Part shown: positions 36,009 to 42,016 of the stretch, in pieces
How the letters are laid out: every line of letters starts with the position of its first letter
Numbering within the stretch: position 1 is the stretch's first letter
Assembly (NCBI GenBank): GCA_963734025.1
Contig: CAVTFR010000014.1
Location: 186,001 to 250,000 of the forward strand
DNA from: JACVRW01 sp963734025
GTDB lineage: Bacteria > Actinomycetota > Thermoleophilia > Solirubrobacterales > Thermoleophilaceae
Direction: 5' to 3'
DNA: 64,000 bases
The notes under the pieces: generated by a model
What the model was told of the DNA's origin: nothing
What the model saw: the letters and a program-made list of their open reading frames with translations, nothing else
Databases searched by the model: none
Translations under genes and position numbers: made by a program

Positions 36009-36212
36009 GTGCCTACCGGAACCGTCAAGTGGTTCAACGACGAAAAGGGCTACGGATTCATAACGCCGGATGACGGCGACCGTGATCTCTTCGTCCACTA
36101 CACGGGCATCGACGGGCAAGGCTTCAAGTCGCTCGCCGAGAACTCCAAGGTCGAGTACGAGGAGGAGACCGGCGACAAGGGGCCGAAGGCGGTGAACGTT
36201 CGCGCGATCTGA
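36009..36212 (+). CDS. cspA: Cold-shock protein
   Basis: 67 aa, the usual size. GTG at 36009 follows AGGAAGGGG. It is a single OB-fold cold-shock domain with RNP1 KGYGFIT near 14-20 and RNP2 LFVHY near 28-32. It binds single-stranded RNA and DNA and acts as an RNA chaperone. infA follows 14 bases later, so the two are likely co-transcribed. Confidence 0.95.
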   Translation: MPTGTVKWFNDEKGYGFITPDDGDRDLFVHYTGIDGQGFKSLAENSKVEYEEETGDKGPKAVNVRAI

Positions 36213-36226
36213 TCGCGCCGCAGGCC

Positions 36227-36445
36227 GTGCCCAAGGAAGAGAAGATCGAGATGGAGGGCGAGATCGTGGAGGCCCTCCCGAACACCATGTTCAAGGTCCA
36301 ACTCGACAATGGGCACGAGGTCCTCGGCCACATCTCGGGGAAGATGCGGAGGCACTACATCCGCATCCTCCCGGGCGACAGAGTCAAGATCGAGCTGTCG
36401 CCCTACGACCTCGACCGCGGGCGGATCACCTACAGGTACAAGTAG
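36227..36445 (+). CDS. infA: Translation initiation factor IF-1
   Basis: 72 aa, exactly the usual length, with KEEKIEMEGEIVEALPNTMF at the start and GHISGKMRRHYIRILPGD in the S1-like OB fold. It binds the ribosomal A site during initiation. GTG start at 36227. It lies away from the ribosomal protein clusters, here beside cspA. The hairpin at 36475 may terminate it. Confidence 0.95.
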   Translation: MPKEEKIEMEGEIVEALPNTMFKVQLDNGHEVLGHISGKMRRHYIRILPGDRVKIELSPYDLDRGRITYRYK

Positions 36446-36474
36446 GCAGTGGGATTCCGCAACTACAGGCCGAA

Positions 36475-36491
36475 AGGGGTGTTTCACCCCT
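36475..36491 (+). terminator. Hairpin between infA and the secreted protein gene
   Basis: AGGGGTG 36475-36481, TTT, CACCCCT 36485-36491: seven perfect pairs. It ends only four bases before the ATG at 36496, and its left arm holds the only AGGGG that could serve as ribosome-binding site. It could equally control translation of the next gene. Confidence 0.4.
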
Positions 36492-36495
36492 GGTC

Positions 36496-37194
36496 ATGAA
36501 GCGTTTTCTCCTGCTCAGCTCAGTACTCGCGGCGGCAGCGCTCGCGCTGGCGCCGGGTGCATCCGCCCGCATCGTCGAGCTCGGGGCCACCGCCACCCCG
36601 GCGACCCCGAGTTGCCCTGCCGACCCGTGCGTGGCGGTCGTGCGCGTCACGGGCTACCAGGGCCGCGCCGCGGGCGGGCCGAAGAACCCGTACTACATCC
36701 GCCGTAACGGCTACATCGTCGCGTTCACGCTGAACCTCTCGGCTCCGACCGCCGAGCAGATCACGTTCTTCAACGACAACTACGGCTCGCCGGCGCAGGT
36801 GCAGCTGTCGGTCCTGCGCAAGGGCGACACGCGCAAGACCCGGCTTCAGCACCGGCTCGTCCAGGAGACGGAGCCGTTCGAGGTGGACGACTACTTCGGC
36901 TCGAGCCCCACCTTCGTGCTGCCTGAGCCGCTGCGGGTCAAGGAGGGCAACTGGATCGCCATCACCGTCCCTACCTGGGCGCCGACGCTGGCCATCAACC
37001 TGACGAAGTCCGATTGGTGGCGCTCCTCACGCGCGAAGGGCAGCTGCGAGCCGCCGCGGAGCCTCCGCCAGTTCGCGATGGAGGACCTGCGCCAGGTCAG
37101 CGTCTTCGGGTGTACCTACAGCAGCGCGCGGCTGCTGTACAGCGTGACCTACATCCCGGACAACCGGCCGACCGTCATGGAGGACGGGCAGTAG
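36496..37194 (+). CDS. Secreted hypothetical protein, 232 aa
   Basis: Signal peptide 1-24 (MKRFLLLSSVLAAAALALAP, cleavage after ASA). The mature part has a cysteine pair in SCPADPC near 39-45 and further cysteines near 186 and 209. It looks like an all-beta extracellular domain (PYYIRRNGYIVAFTLNLS; PLRVKEGNWIAITVPTWAP). Related secreted proteins of unknown role are common in soil actinobacteria. No catalytic motif. It is preceded by a hairpin that encloses its possible ribosome-binding site. Confidence 0.65.
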   Translation: MKRFLLLSSVLAAAALALAPGASARIVELGATATPATPSCPADPCVAVVRVTGYQGRAAGGPKNPYYIRRNGYIVAFTLNLSAPTAEQITFFNDNYGSPAQVQLSVLRKGDTRKTRLQHRLVQETEPFEVDDYFGSSPTFVLPEPLRVKEGNWIAITVPTWAPTLAINLTKSDWWRSSRAKGSCEPPRSLRQFAMEDLRQVSVFGCTYSSARLLYSVTYIPDNRPTVMEDGQ

Positions 37195-37229
37195 CCAAGC
37201 CGGGCCTTTTGCCGGGTATGCCATCGCGG

Positions 37230-37235
37230 TAGCAT
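37230..37235 (+). promoter_or_regulatory. -10 hexamer TAGCAT of the gene at 37244, leaderless
   Basis: Ends eight bases before the ATG at 37244; no ribosome-binding site. Confidence 0.45.
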
Positions 37236-37243
37236 CGACCTAG

Positions 37244-37594
37244 ATGACCACCGAGGGGTGGATCTTCATGGTCGGCTTCCGAGTGTTCGACGTCGGGCTG
37301 CTGATCGTGTGGCTGATCTGGTTCTTCAGGCTGCGCGACGACGACGACGACACTCGCGGGGACGACGGCGGCGGGGGCGAGGGCCCGGGGCCGCGACCCA
37401 AGGGCGACGGGCCCGGTGGGGACGGCATCCGCCTGCCGTTGGGGCGTTGGGGCCTCGGCCGCGGGCGCGATCGCGGCCATTCCGGCCCGGGCCGGTCGCC
37501 GCGCCGGCGGGGTGCGGAGCCGCGCGTGCCGTCACCGGCACGAGTCCGAAGGCCCCGCACCCCTGTCCCGACACACCGGCAGACTGCTTCCTGA
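37244..37594 (+). CDS. Small membrane protein with charged tail, 116 aa
   Basis: ATG at 37244. One membrane segment (about 12-30; FDVGLLIVWLIWFFRL) is followed directly by an acidic cluster (DDDDDTRGDD), a Gly/Pro-rich stretch and a basic Arg/Pro tail. The tail is probably disordered and cytoplasmic. I recognise no family; similar membrane proteins with an acidic patch after the helix are found in related actinobacteria. The 79 bases after it hold only the next promoter. Confidence 0.55.
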   Translation: MTTEGWIFMVGFRVFDVGLLIVWLIWFFRLRDDDDDTRGDDGGGGEGPGPRPKGDGPGGDGIRLPLGRWGLGRGRDRGHSGPGRSPRRRGAEPRVPSPARVRRPRTPVPTHRQTAS

Positions 37595-37659
37595 CGCAAA
37601 CGGGTAGTAGGGGGGTCATGAGCGCGAACGCGCCATGATTGGACGTGTTCCCCGCGTGA

Positions 37660-37665
37660 TAGGTT
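37660..37665 (+). promoter_or_regulatory. -10 hexamer TAGGTT of the STAS gene, leaderless
   Basis: Ends seven bases before the GTG at 37673. Same hexamer and spacing as at the HIT gene. Confidence 0.5.
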
Positions 37666-37672
37666 CGCCCGT

Positions 37673-38011
37673 GTGATCGACTTCGGTCTGGTCGACGAAG
37701 CCGTTGGCGACAGCACGCACGTGCTATCGCTGCACGGCGAGATCGACGCTCTCACGGCCCCGAAGCTGGGTAGCCGGCTGTTCGGCCTCGGCGAAGACGG
37801 AGCGAGCCGTGTCGTGGTCGACCTCTCGCAGGTCACGTTCATGGACTCGACCGGGATCGGCGTGCTGATGAACGCTCTGCGCCACCTGAACGTCCGGCGC
37901 TGCCAGATGGTGCTCGTGTGCCCGACCGAGCGCGTCATGCGCCCATTCGAGGTCACCGGCCTCGTAGGCCACCTCACGATCTTCGATTCGCGCGAGAAGG
38001 CCCTCGCCTAG
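37673..38011 (+). CDS. STAS-domain anti-sigma factor antagonist
   Basis: 112 aa, one STAS domain. The phosphorylatable serine lies in FMDSTGIGVLMNA near 61-73, the SpoIIAA/RsbV motif. Such proteins bind and sequester an anti-sigma kinase, freeing a sigma factor, and are switched by Ser phosphorylation. No kinase or sigma gene is nearby, so the partner is elsewhere. It ends 57 bases from the convergent lipoprotein gene, with a hairpin between them. Confidence 0.9.
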   Translation: MIDFGLVDEAVGDSTHVLSLHGEIDALTAPKLGSRLFGLGEDGASRVVVDLSQVTFMDSTGIGVLMNALRHLNVRRCQMVLVCPTERVMRPFEVTGLVGHLTIFDSREKALA

Positions 38012-38022
38012 ACGGATTGCAG

Positions 38023-38041
38023 CCGGGGGCGCACGCCCCGG
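38023..38041. terminator. Bidirectional hairpin between STAS and lipoprotein genes
   Basis: CCGGGG 38023-38028 and CCCCGG 38036-38041. It sits in the 57-base gap between two convergent genes. Confidence 0.45.
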
Positions 38042-38068
38042 ACCTGGGTGGCACCTGGCCGGCGATGG

Positions 38069-38413
38069 TCAGCCGCAGGCGCCGGGATTGTCGTCGCAGA
38101 ACTCCTCGAAGCGCTCCGCCGGGCTGTCGGCCGGGGGAGGCGCGTCGTTCTCGGGTGTGTCGGGCGCGGGCTCGGGTTCAGGGGCGGGCGCGCCGCCGCC
38201 GGTCGAGGGCGGGACCGTTTCGACGGGCGGCAGCGTCTCCGTGGACGGATCCGGGAGCGGCTCGGGGGCAGGCTCAGCGGTCTCGGTCGTCTCGCCCTGC
38301 GGCACGGTGAGGTCCGGCAGCGCGCGTTCCGTCTCCGCGGACGGCTCGTCGTCGCCACCGCAGCCGGAGGCGAACAGGGCGAGTGCGAGCAGGGCTGCGA
38401 GAAGGGTTTTCAG
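38069..38413 (-). CDS. Putative lipoprotein, 114 aa, possible CTG start
   Basis: The lipobox LFASGC (Cys18) ends a perfect lipoprotein signal, and then comes a Pro/Glu/Thr-rich, acidic, disordered region, ending with a small cysteine motif EEFCDDNPGACG. The signal begins right at CTG 38411-38413, which overlaps the upstream gene stop as CTGA, the same geometry as the ATGA/GTGA overlaps elsewhere. The next usable start, at 38497, would put 28 extra residues before the signal. I therefore prefer the CTG, with caution. Role unknown. Confidence 0.55.
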   Translation of the reverse strand: MKTLLAALLALALFASGCGGDDEPSAETERALPDLTVPQGETTETAEPAPEPLPDPSTETLPPVETVPPSTGGGAPAPEPEPAPDTPENDAPPPADSPAERFEEFCDDNPGACG

Positions 38414-38679
38414 CGCTCGACGGCCGGAAGTCGACGGCCGCAGTGCGGGCAGTCGTTCAGGTCCTTCTGAACCAGCTGCTCGAGCGAGCACCCGCACAGG
38501 CGCAGGTTCTCGACCGCGTACGGCAGGTCGCTGGGCGACGGCGCCAGCGGCAGCAGCGCGCCGACCACGCGCAGCTCCTCGCCGGTCTCATGGTCCACGT
38601 AGCGCATGCCGGGCTCGACTTCCCGCACGACCTCGCGGTCGGAGCGCGCACGCAGCCGGTACTTCTGACGGGCAGGCAT
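38410..38679 (-). CDS. Small zinc-ribbon-like protein, 89 aa
   Basis: ATG at 38679 (MPARQKYRLRARSDREVVRE). The C-terminal third has four cysteines in the pattern CGC...CPHC (LCGCSLEQ, then NDCPHCGRR), a likely zinc ribbon. The N-terminal half is a small beta domain (GMRYVDHETGEELRVVGAL). No family name is known to me. It is coupled to the lipoprotein gene and starts from a promoter almost identical to that of the divergent cytochrome gene. Confidence 0.6.
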   Translation of the reverse strand: MPARQKYRLRARSDREVVREVEPGMRYVDHETGEELRVVGALLPLAPSPSDLPYAVENLRLCGCSLEQLVQKDLNDCPHCGRRLPAVER

Positions 38680-38688
38680 GAGGCGGGA

Positions 38689-38694
38689 ACAATA
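38689..38694 (-). promoter_or_regulatory. -10 hexamer TATTGT of the zinc-ribbon gene, leaderless
   Basis: Ends nine bases before the ATG at 38679. The sequence from the hexamer onward, TATTGTTCCCGCCTC, nearly repeats the one before the cytochrome gene. Confidence 0.5.
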
Positions 38695-38753
38695 GCGTCG
38701 GCAGCGGCCCGCAGCAGGGTCCGCGGGCCTGCCCATCCAGCCCGCCGAGCGGA

Positions 38754-38759
38754 TATTGT
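38754..38759 (+). promoter_or_regulatory. -10 hexamer TATTGT of the cytochrome c gene, leaderless
   Basis: TATTGTTCCCGCTCC, then GTG at 38769: same hexamer, same nine-base spacing and nearly the same spacer sequence as the divergent promoter. Confidence 0.5.
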
Positions 38760-38768
38760 TCCCGCTCC

Positions 38769-39470
38769 GTGAGCCTCGCTCGGATCATGCGCAAGCGGCC
38801 GCGCGCGCCGCGCCCGGCGCTTGGCGTCGCCGCTGCGCTGATCACCGTCGGGCTGGCGCTCGGCGCCTGCGGGCGCGACGAGCCCGACCTCTCGAACGGC
38901 AAGGCGCAGTTCGTCGAGAAGTGCGGCCAGTGCCACCAGCTGGCGCGTGCCGGGACGGCCGGTACGCAGGGGCCGAACCTCGACGCCGCGTTCCAGGCCG
39001 CGCTCGCCGACGGGTTCGACCGGGACACGGTCCAGGGCGTCGTCCAGGACCAGATCGCCCACCCGCACCGGGGCAGCATCATGCCGCCCGGGCTCGTCGA
39101 GGGCGACGACGCCCGCGACGTCGCGGCGTACGTCGGCTACGCCGCCGCGCGCCCGGGCGACGACGAGGGGGCGCTCGCGTCGGCCGGCCTCGCTGAAGCG
39201 ACGACCGGCGAGCAGATCTTCACGGCCGCCGGCTGTGCCGGCTGCCACACCTTCGGGCCGGCCGGCTCGACCGGCAACATCGGTCCGGACCTCGACGACC
39301 TGGCGAGCGCCGCGGGCGACATGCCGCCCGAGGAGTTCGTGCGCCAGTCCATCCTCGACCCGGATGCCGAAGTGGCGCAGGGCTTCAACGCGGGTGTGAT
39401 GCCGTCGTTCGAGGGTCGGCTCTCCGACAAGCAGGTCCAGACGCTCGTCGACTACCTGCTCGGCGAGTAG
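38769..39470 (+). CDS. Dihaem c-type cytochrome, lipoprotein
   Basis: 233 aa. A basic N-terminus and hydrophobic stretch end in the lipobox LALGAC (Cys34), so it is anchored outside the membrane. Two cytochrome c domains carry CGQCH near 52-56 and CAGCH near 155-159, with methionine ligands likely in SIMPPG and GVMPSF. It probably shuttles electrons to the aa3 oxidase encoded 1-6 kb away, whose subunit II also carries a haem c domain. GTG start with leaderless promoter. Confidence 0.88.
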   Translation: MSLARIMRKRPRAPRPALGVAAALITVGLALGACGRDEPDLSNGKAQFVEKCGQCHQLARAGTAGTQGPNLDAAFQAALADGFDRDTVQGVVQDQIAHPHRGSIMPPGLVEGDDARDVAAYVGYAAARPGDDEGALASAGLAEATTGEQIFTAAGCAGCHTFGPAGSTGNIGPDLDDLASAAGDMPPEEFVRQSILDPDAEVAQGFNAGVMPSFEGRLSDKQVQTLVDYLLGE

Positions 39471-39643
39471 GCGAGCACCAGCGCGAGCGCGCCGAGCAGC
39501 AGCTCGCCGCCGACCACGATCAGCTCCGGGTTGAACAGGTCGCACAGCGTCGCCACGACGCCGCCGATGTGCCTGCCGGCGTCGGCGATCACGCGCCGCG
39601 CCCCGGAGTCCCCCGAGGTCGCGAGCGAGAGCAGCTCGGCGGC
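39452..39643 (-). pseudogene. Remnant of a ROK-family kinase or repressor
   Basis: No start codon. The frame reads SLATSGDSGARRVIADAGRH, IGGVVATLCDLFNPELIVVG, then GELLLGALALVLA and a stop, which overlaps the cytochrome 3' end. This is the C-terminal ROK signature region (helix, NPELIVVGGEL), but it jumps from GGEL straight to the usual last helix LLGALALVL, skipping roughly 45 residues. The N-terminal 250 residues are missing. It is thus truncated and internally deleted, and abuts an unrelated fragment on the other strand. Confidence 0.6.
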
Positions 39644-39645
39644 GG

Positions 39646-39732
39646 GTGACCGAGGACGGCAGGCGGATGATCGAGGAGGGCCGTTACGAGCTGACGGCCG
39701 GGGGGGAGCGCACCACGATCACGGTGCGCTGA
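39646..39732 (+). pseudogene. C-terminal fragment of an unidentified protein
   Basis: 28 codons from a GTG: VTEDGRRMIEEGRYELTAGG and a final strand ERTTITVR, then TGA at 39730-39732, overlapping the convergent phosphatase gene. The pattern (a turn, then EGRYELTAGG, then an alternating strand) looks like the last two strands of a beta-sandwich domain. It begins two bases from the end of the ROK remnant on the other strand. There is no upstream part, so I take it as a scar. Confidence 0.35.
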
Positions 39733-40483
39733 CGAGCTCGAAGAGCTCGGACAGAAGCTCGCGGGAGCCGGCGGCCACGAGGCCCGCCGGCTCTCCGCCG
39801 AGCTCCGCCACGACGCCGCCGGCCTCCTGGACGATGAGGCGCCCGGCGGCCTCGTCCCAGTGCTTGAGGCCACGCTCGTAGAAGGCGTCGACGCGGCCGG
39901 AGGCGACCAGGCAGAGGTCCAGTGCGGCGGCCCCCGCGCGCCGGATGTCGCGCACGCTCGGCAGGATCCTCGTGAGCAGCTCGGCCTGGCCCGCGCGCCG
40001 CTCCGACTCGTACGAGAAGCCGGTCGCGACCATCGCCCGGGCGAGCTCCGTGCGACCCGACACTCGGATCGGCTCGCCGTCGAGCGTGGCGCCCTCGCCG
40101 CGCACGGCCGTGAACAGCTCCGGCCTGACGGGGTCGAACACCACGCCGAGCGCGAGCCCCTCGGGATCCTCGAGCGCGATGCTCACCCCCCACGCGGGGA
40201 AGCCGTAGAGGAAGTTGATCGTCCCGTCGAGCGGGTCGACGACCCAGCGCCGCCCGCTCTCCGACTCGGAGCGCGAGCCCTCCTCCGCGATCAGCCCGTC
40301 GTCCGGGCGCTCGGCCTCGAGCAGCTCGCGGATGACCCGCTCGGCCTCGCGGTCCGCGTCCGAGACGAGATCGGTATCGGAGGACTTGGCGTCGACCCCC
40401 TCGGCCGGCCGGCCGTAGTAGGAGAGCAGGACGTCGCCGGCCGCGCGGGCGGCGCGCTCGGCGAGCTCGAGATCAGAGGGCAC
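39719..40483 (-). CDS. Inositol monophosphatase family protein
   Basis: 254 aa. Metal sites: Glu67/Glu68 in IAEEG, Asp83 and Asp86 in DPLDGT, and the late Asp in KHWDEAAG. It hydrolyses inositol-1-phosphate or related sugar phosphates, such as histidinol phosphate; the exact substrate is uncertain. The GTG at 40483 overlaps the 35-aa membrane protein gene, so the phosphatase may be transcribed from the end of the cytochrome oxidase operon. Confidence 0.88.
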   Translation of the reverse strand: MPSDLELAERAARAAGDVLLSYYGRPAEGVDAKSSDTDLVSDADREAERVIRELLEAERPDDGLIAEEGSRSESESGRRWVVDPLDGTINFLYGFPAWGVSIALEDPEGLALGVVFDPVRPELFTAVRGEGATLDGEPIRVSGRTELARAMVATGFSYESERRAGQAELLTRILPSVRDIRRAGAAALDLCLVASGRVDAFYERGLKHWDEAAGRLIVQEAGGVVAELGGEPAGLVAAGSRELLSELFELVSAP

Positions 40484-40580
40484 GAATCAGGAAGACGAGG
40501 CCGACGAGGATCGCAACGACGACGGCCACGTAGAGGAAGAAGCGAAAGGCCTCCTGCTCAGAGCGGAGCGGGTTGATCAC
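40473..40580 (-). CDS. Tiny membrane protein at the end of the cytochrome oxidase operon, 35 aa
   Basis: GTG at 40580 directly after the ctaE stop (TGA then GTG). Sequence: a short polar start VINPLRSEQEAFRFF and one membrane helix (about 15-33) ending LIRAL. Its stop lies within the first codons of the phosphatase gene. Codon use is GC-rich and the helix is cleanly bounded, so I believe it is real. Position and size recall the tiny accessory subunits of haem-copper oxidases; that role is inference. Confidence 0.6.
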   Translation of the reverse strand: MINPLRSEQEAFRFFLYVAVVVAILVGLVFLIRAL

Positions 40581-41201
40581 TCAGAGCAGGTACAGCGACG
40601 AGAAGACCAAGATCCACATGATGTCGACGAAGTGCCAGTAGATGCCAGGGACCTCGACGCCGCGGTGCTCCTTGGCGGTGAAGTGGCCGCGGAAGGCTCG
40701 GATCGTCGCGAAGGTCAGGAGCGTCAGGCCGATGAACACGTGCGCGCCGTGCAGGCCCGTGAGGCTGTAGAAGACCGTCGTCTGGGCGTTCTCCGAGATC
40801 GGGAAGCCGAGATGCACGTACTCGTTGATCTGGATCGTGAGGAAGGTGAGGCCGAGCAGCGCGGTGGTCAGGAGGCCCAGCCTGAGGGCGTTCCGATTCT
40901 CGTTGCGGGCGCCCTCGAGCGCCCAGTGCATCGTGAAGCTCGACGAGATCAGGATCGCGGTGTTGACCGCCGCGATGCCCACCGGAAGCTCGAGCCCGTC
41001 GAATGGGAACCACTCCGCCTTGCCCACGACCCTGATGAAGAAGTAGGCCGTGAAGAACGCTCCGAAGAGCATGATCTCGGAGATGATGAAAAGCAGCATC
41101 CCGAGGAACTGCGCCTCGACGCGCGAGGAGACGTTGGCCGGCGGCGGGCCGTGGTGATGGTCGTCGTGGACGGTGTGGGCGGCGACCGAAGCCGATTCCA
41201 T
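40581..41201 (-). CDS. ctaE: Cytochrome c oxidase subunit III
   Basis: 206 aa. Five membrane helices, typical of actinobacterial subunit III. Conserved segments: FIISEIMLFGAFFTAYF near 38-54, NTAILISSSFTMHWAL near 80-95, INEYVHLG near 124-131, GLHGAHVFIGLTLLTF near 148-163 and the last YWHFVDIMWILVFSSLYLL. A His-rich N-terminus (HDDHHHGPPP) precedes the helices. The ATG overlaps the stop of the universal-stress-like gene. Confidence 0.95.
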   Translation of the reverse strand: MESASVAAHTVHDDHHHGPPPANVSSRVEAQFLGMLLFIISEIMLFGAFFTAYFFIRVVGKAEWFPFDGLELPVGIAAVNTAILISSSFTMHWALEGARNENRNALRLGLLTTALLGLTFLTIQINEYVHLGFPISENAQTTVFYSLTGLHGAHVFIGLTLLTFATIRAFRGHFTAKEHRGVEVPGIYWHFVDIMWILVFSSLYLL

Positions 41202-42016
41202 CAGGCGCCCTCCTCGCTCACGATGTGCTCGACGGGCTTGCCGGTCGAGGCCTCGACGCGCCCGATCAGGTCGGCGCGCAGCCAGCCCGAGCGCGTCTCC
41301 GGGAAGGTCGAGATGACTATGTCGTCCGGCCCGTAGAACTGCAGCGCGTTTTGGATCGCCGTGTACGGGTCGGGGTGGACCACCTGGCCGACCGCCTCGA
41401 GGCCGGCGTCCTGGAGCTCCTTGAGGGTGTGGGCGAGACGCTGGTGGGCGTCCCCTGAGTCACCGTTGCCGGCCGAGTCGGGGGCGATCACGATGAAGCG
41501 CCGCGGCTCCTCGGCCGCCTTGGCCTTCAGGGCCTCGATCAGAGTCTCGTCGCCCATTGTCTGGTTGGCGACGACCAGCGTGCGCTTGACGTCGTCGCGC
41601 TCGCTGTCGAGGTCGACGACCACGTGCTCGATGTCGCGCCCCGTGGCCCGCGCGAGCCGGTCCACGAGCCCCTGGCGCAGCCAGCCGGAGCGCGTCTCGG
41701 GGTGCGTCGAGACGATGATCTCGTCGTAGTCCTGCTCGCCGAGCGCGTCCATCACCGCCGAGTAGGGGTCTGGGTCCATGATCTCCCCGTCGGCCTCGAT
41801 GCCGGCCTCGCGCAGCAGCGCCAGCGTCATGTCGAGGCGATTCTGGGCGGCGTCGCGGATGTACTCGTCGTGCACGACGAAGCCGTGCTTGGGCTCGTTC
41901 TGCGGGCAGATGACGTGGACGATCACATCCTGGTCATCGCCGGCGCGGCGCTTGACGGCGTCGATCAGCGGCCGGCCGGCCACCGTCTCGTTGGCGACTA
42001 CGAGAATGCGCTTCAT
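41201..42016 (-). CDS. Tandem universal-stress-protein-like protein
   Basis: 271 aa made of two similar halves (about 1-135 and 140-265). Each starts with a strand RILVVAN or RTLVVAN and ends with a DEIIVSTHPETRSGWLR or DIVISTFPETRSGWLR block followed by a helix and HVVVD or HIVSE. The fold is of the USP/Rossmann type, probably nucleotide binding. It overlaps ctaD and ctaE by four bases each, so it is made in step with the oxidase. Its function in an oxidase operon is unknown. Confidence 0.75.
   Translation of the reverse strand: MKRILVVANETVAGRPLIDAVKRRAGDDQDVIVHVICPQNEPKHGFVVHDEYIRDAAQNRLDMTLALLREAGIEADGEIMDPDPYSAVMDALGEQDYDEIIVSTHPETRSGWLRQGLVDRLARATGRDIEHVVVDLDSERDDVKRTLVVANQTMGDETLIEALKAKAAEEPRRFIVIAPDSAGNGDSGDAHQRLAHTLKELQDAGLEAVGQVVHPDPYTAIQNALQFYGPDDIVISTFPETRSGWLRADLIGRVEASTGKPVEHIVSEEGA

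Noticed and set aside
35337..36212. HIT-CspA fusion protein of 291 aa
   Set aside because: The linking region is a frameshifted HIT end plus an out-of-frame hydratase tail; cspA has its own ribosome-binding site and GTG.
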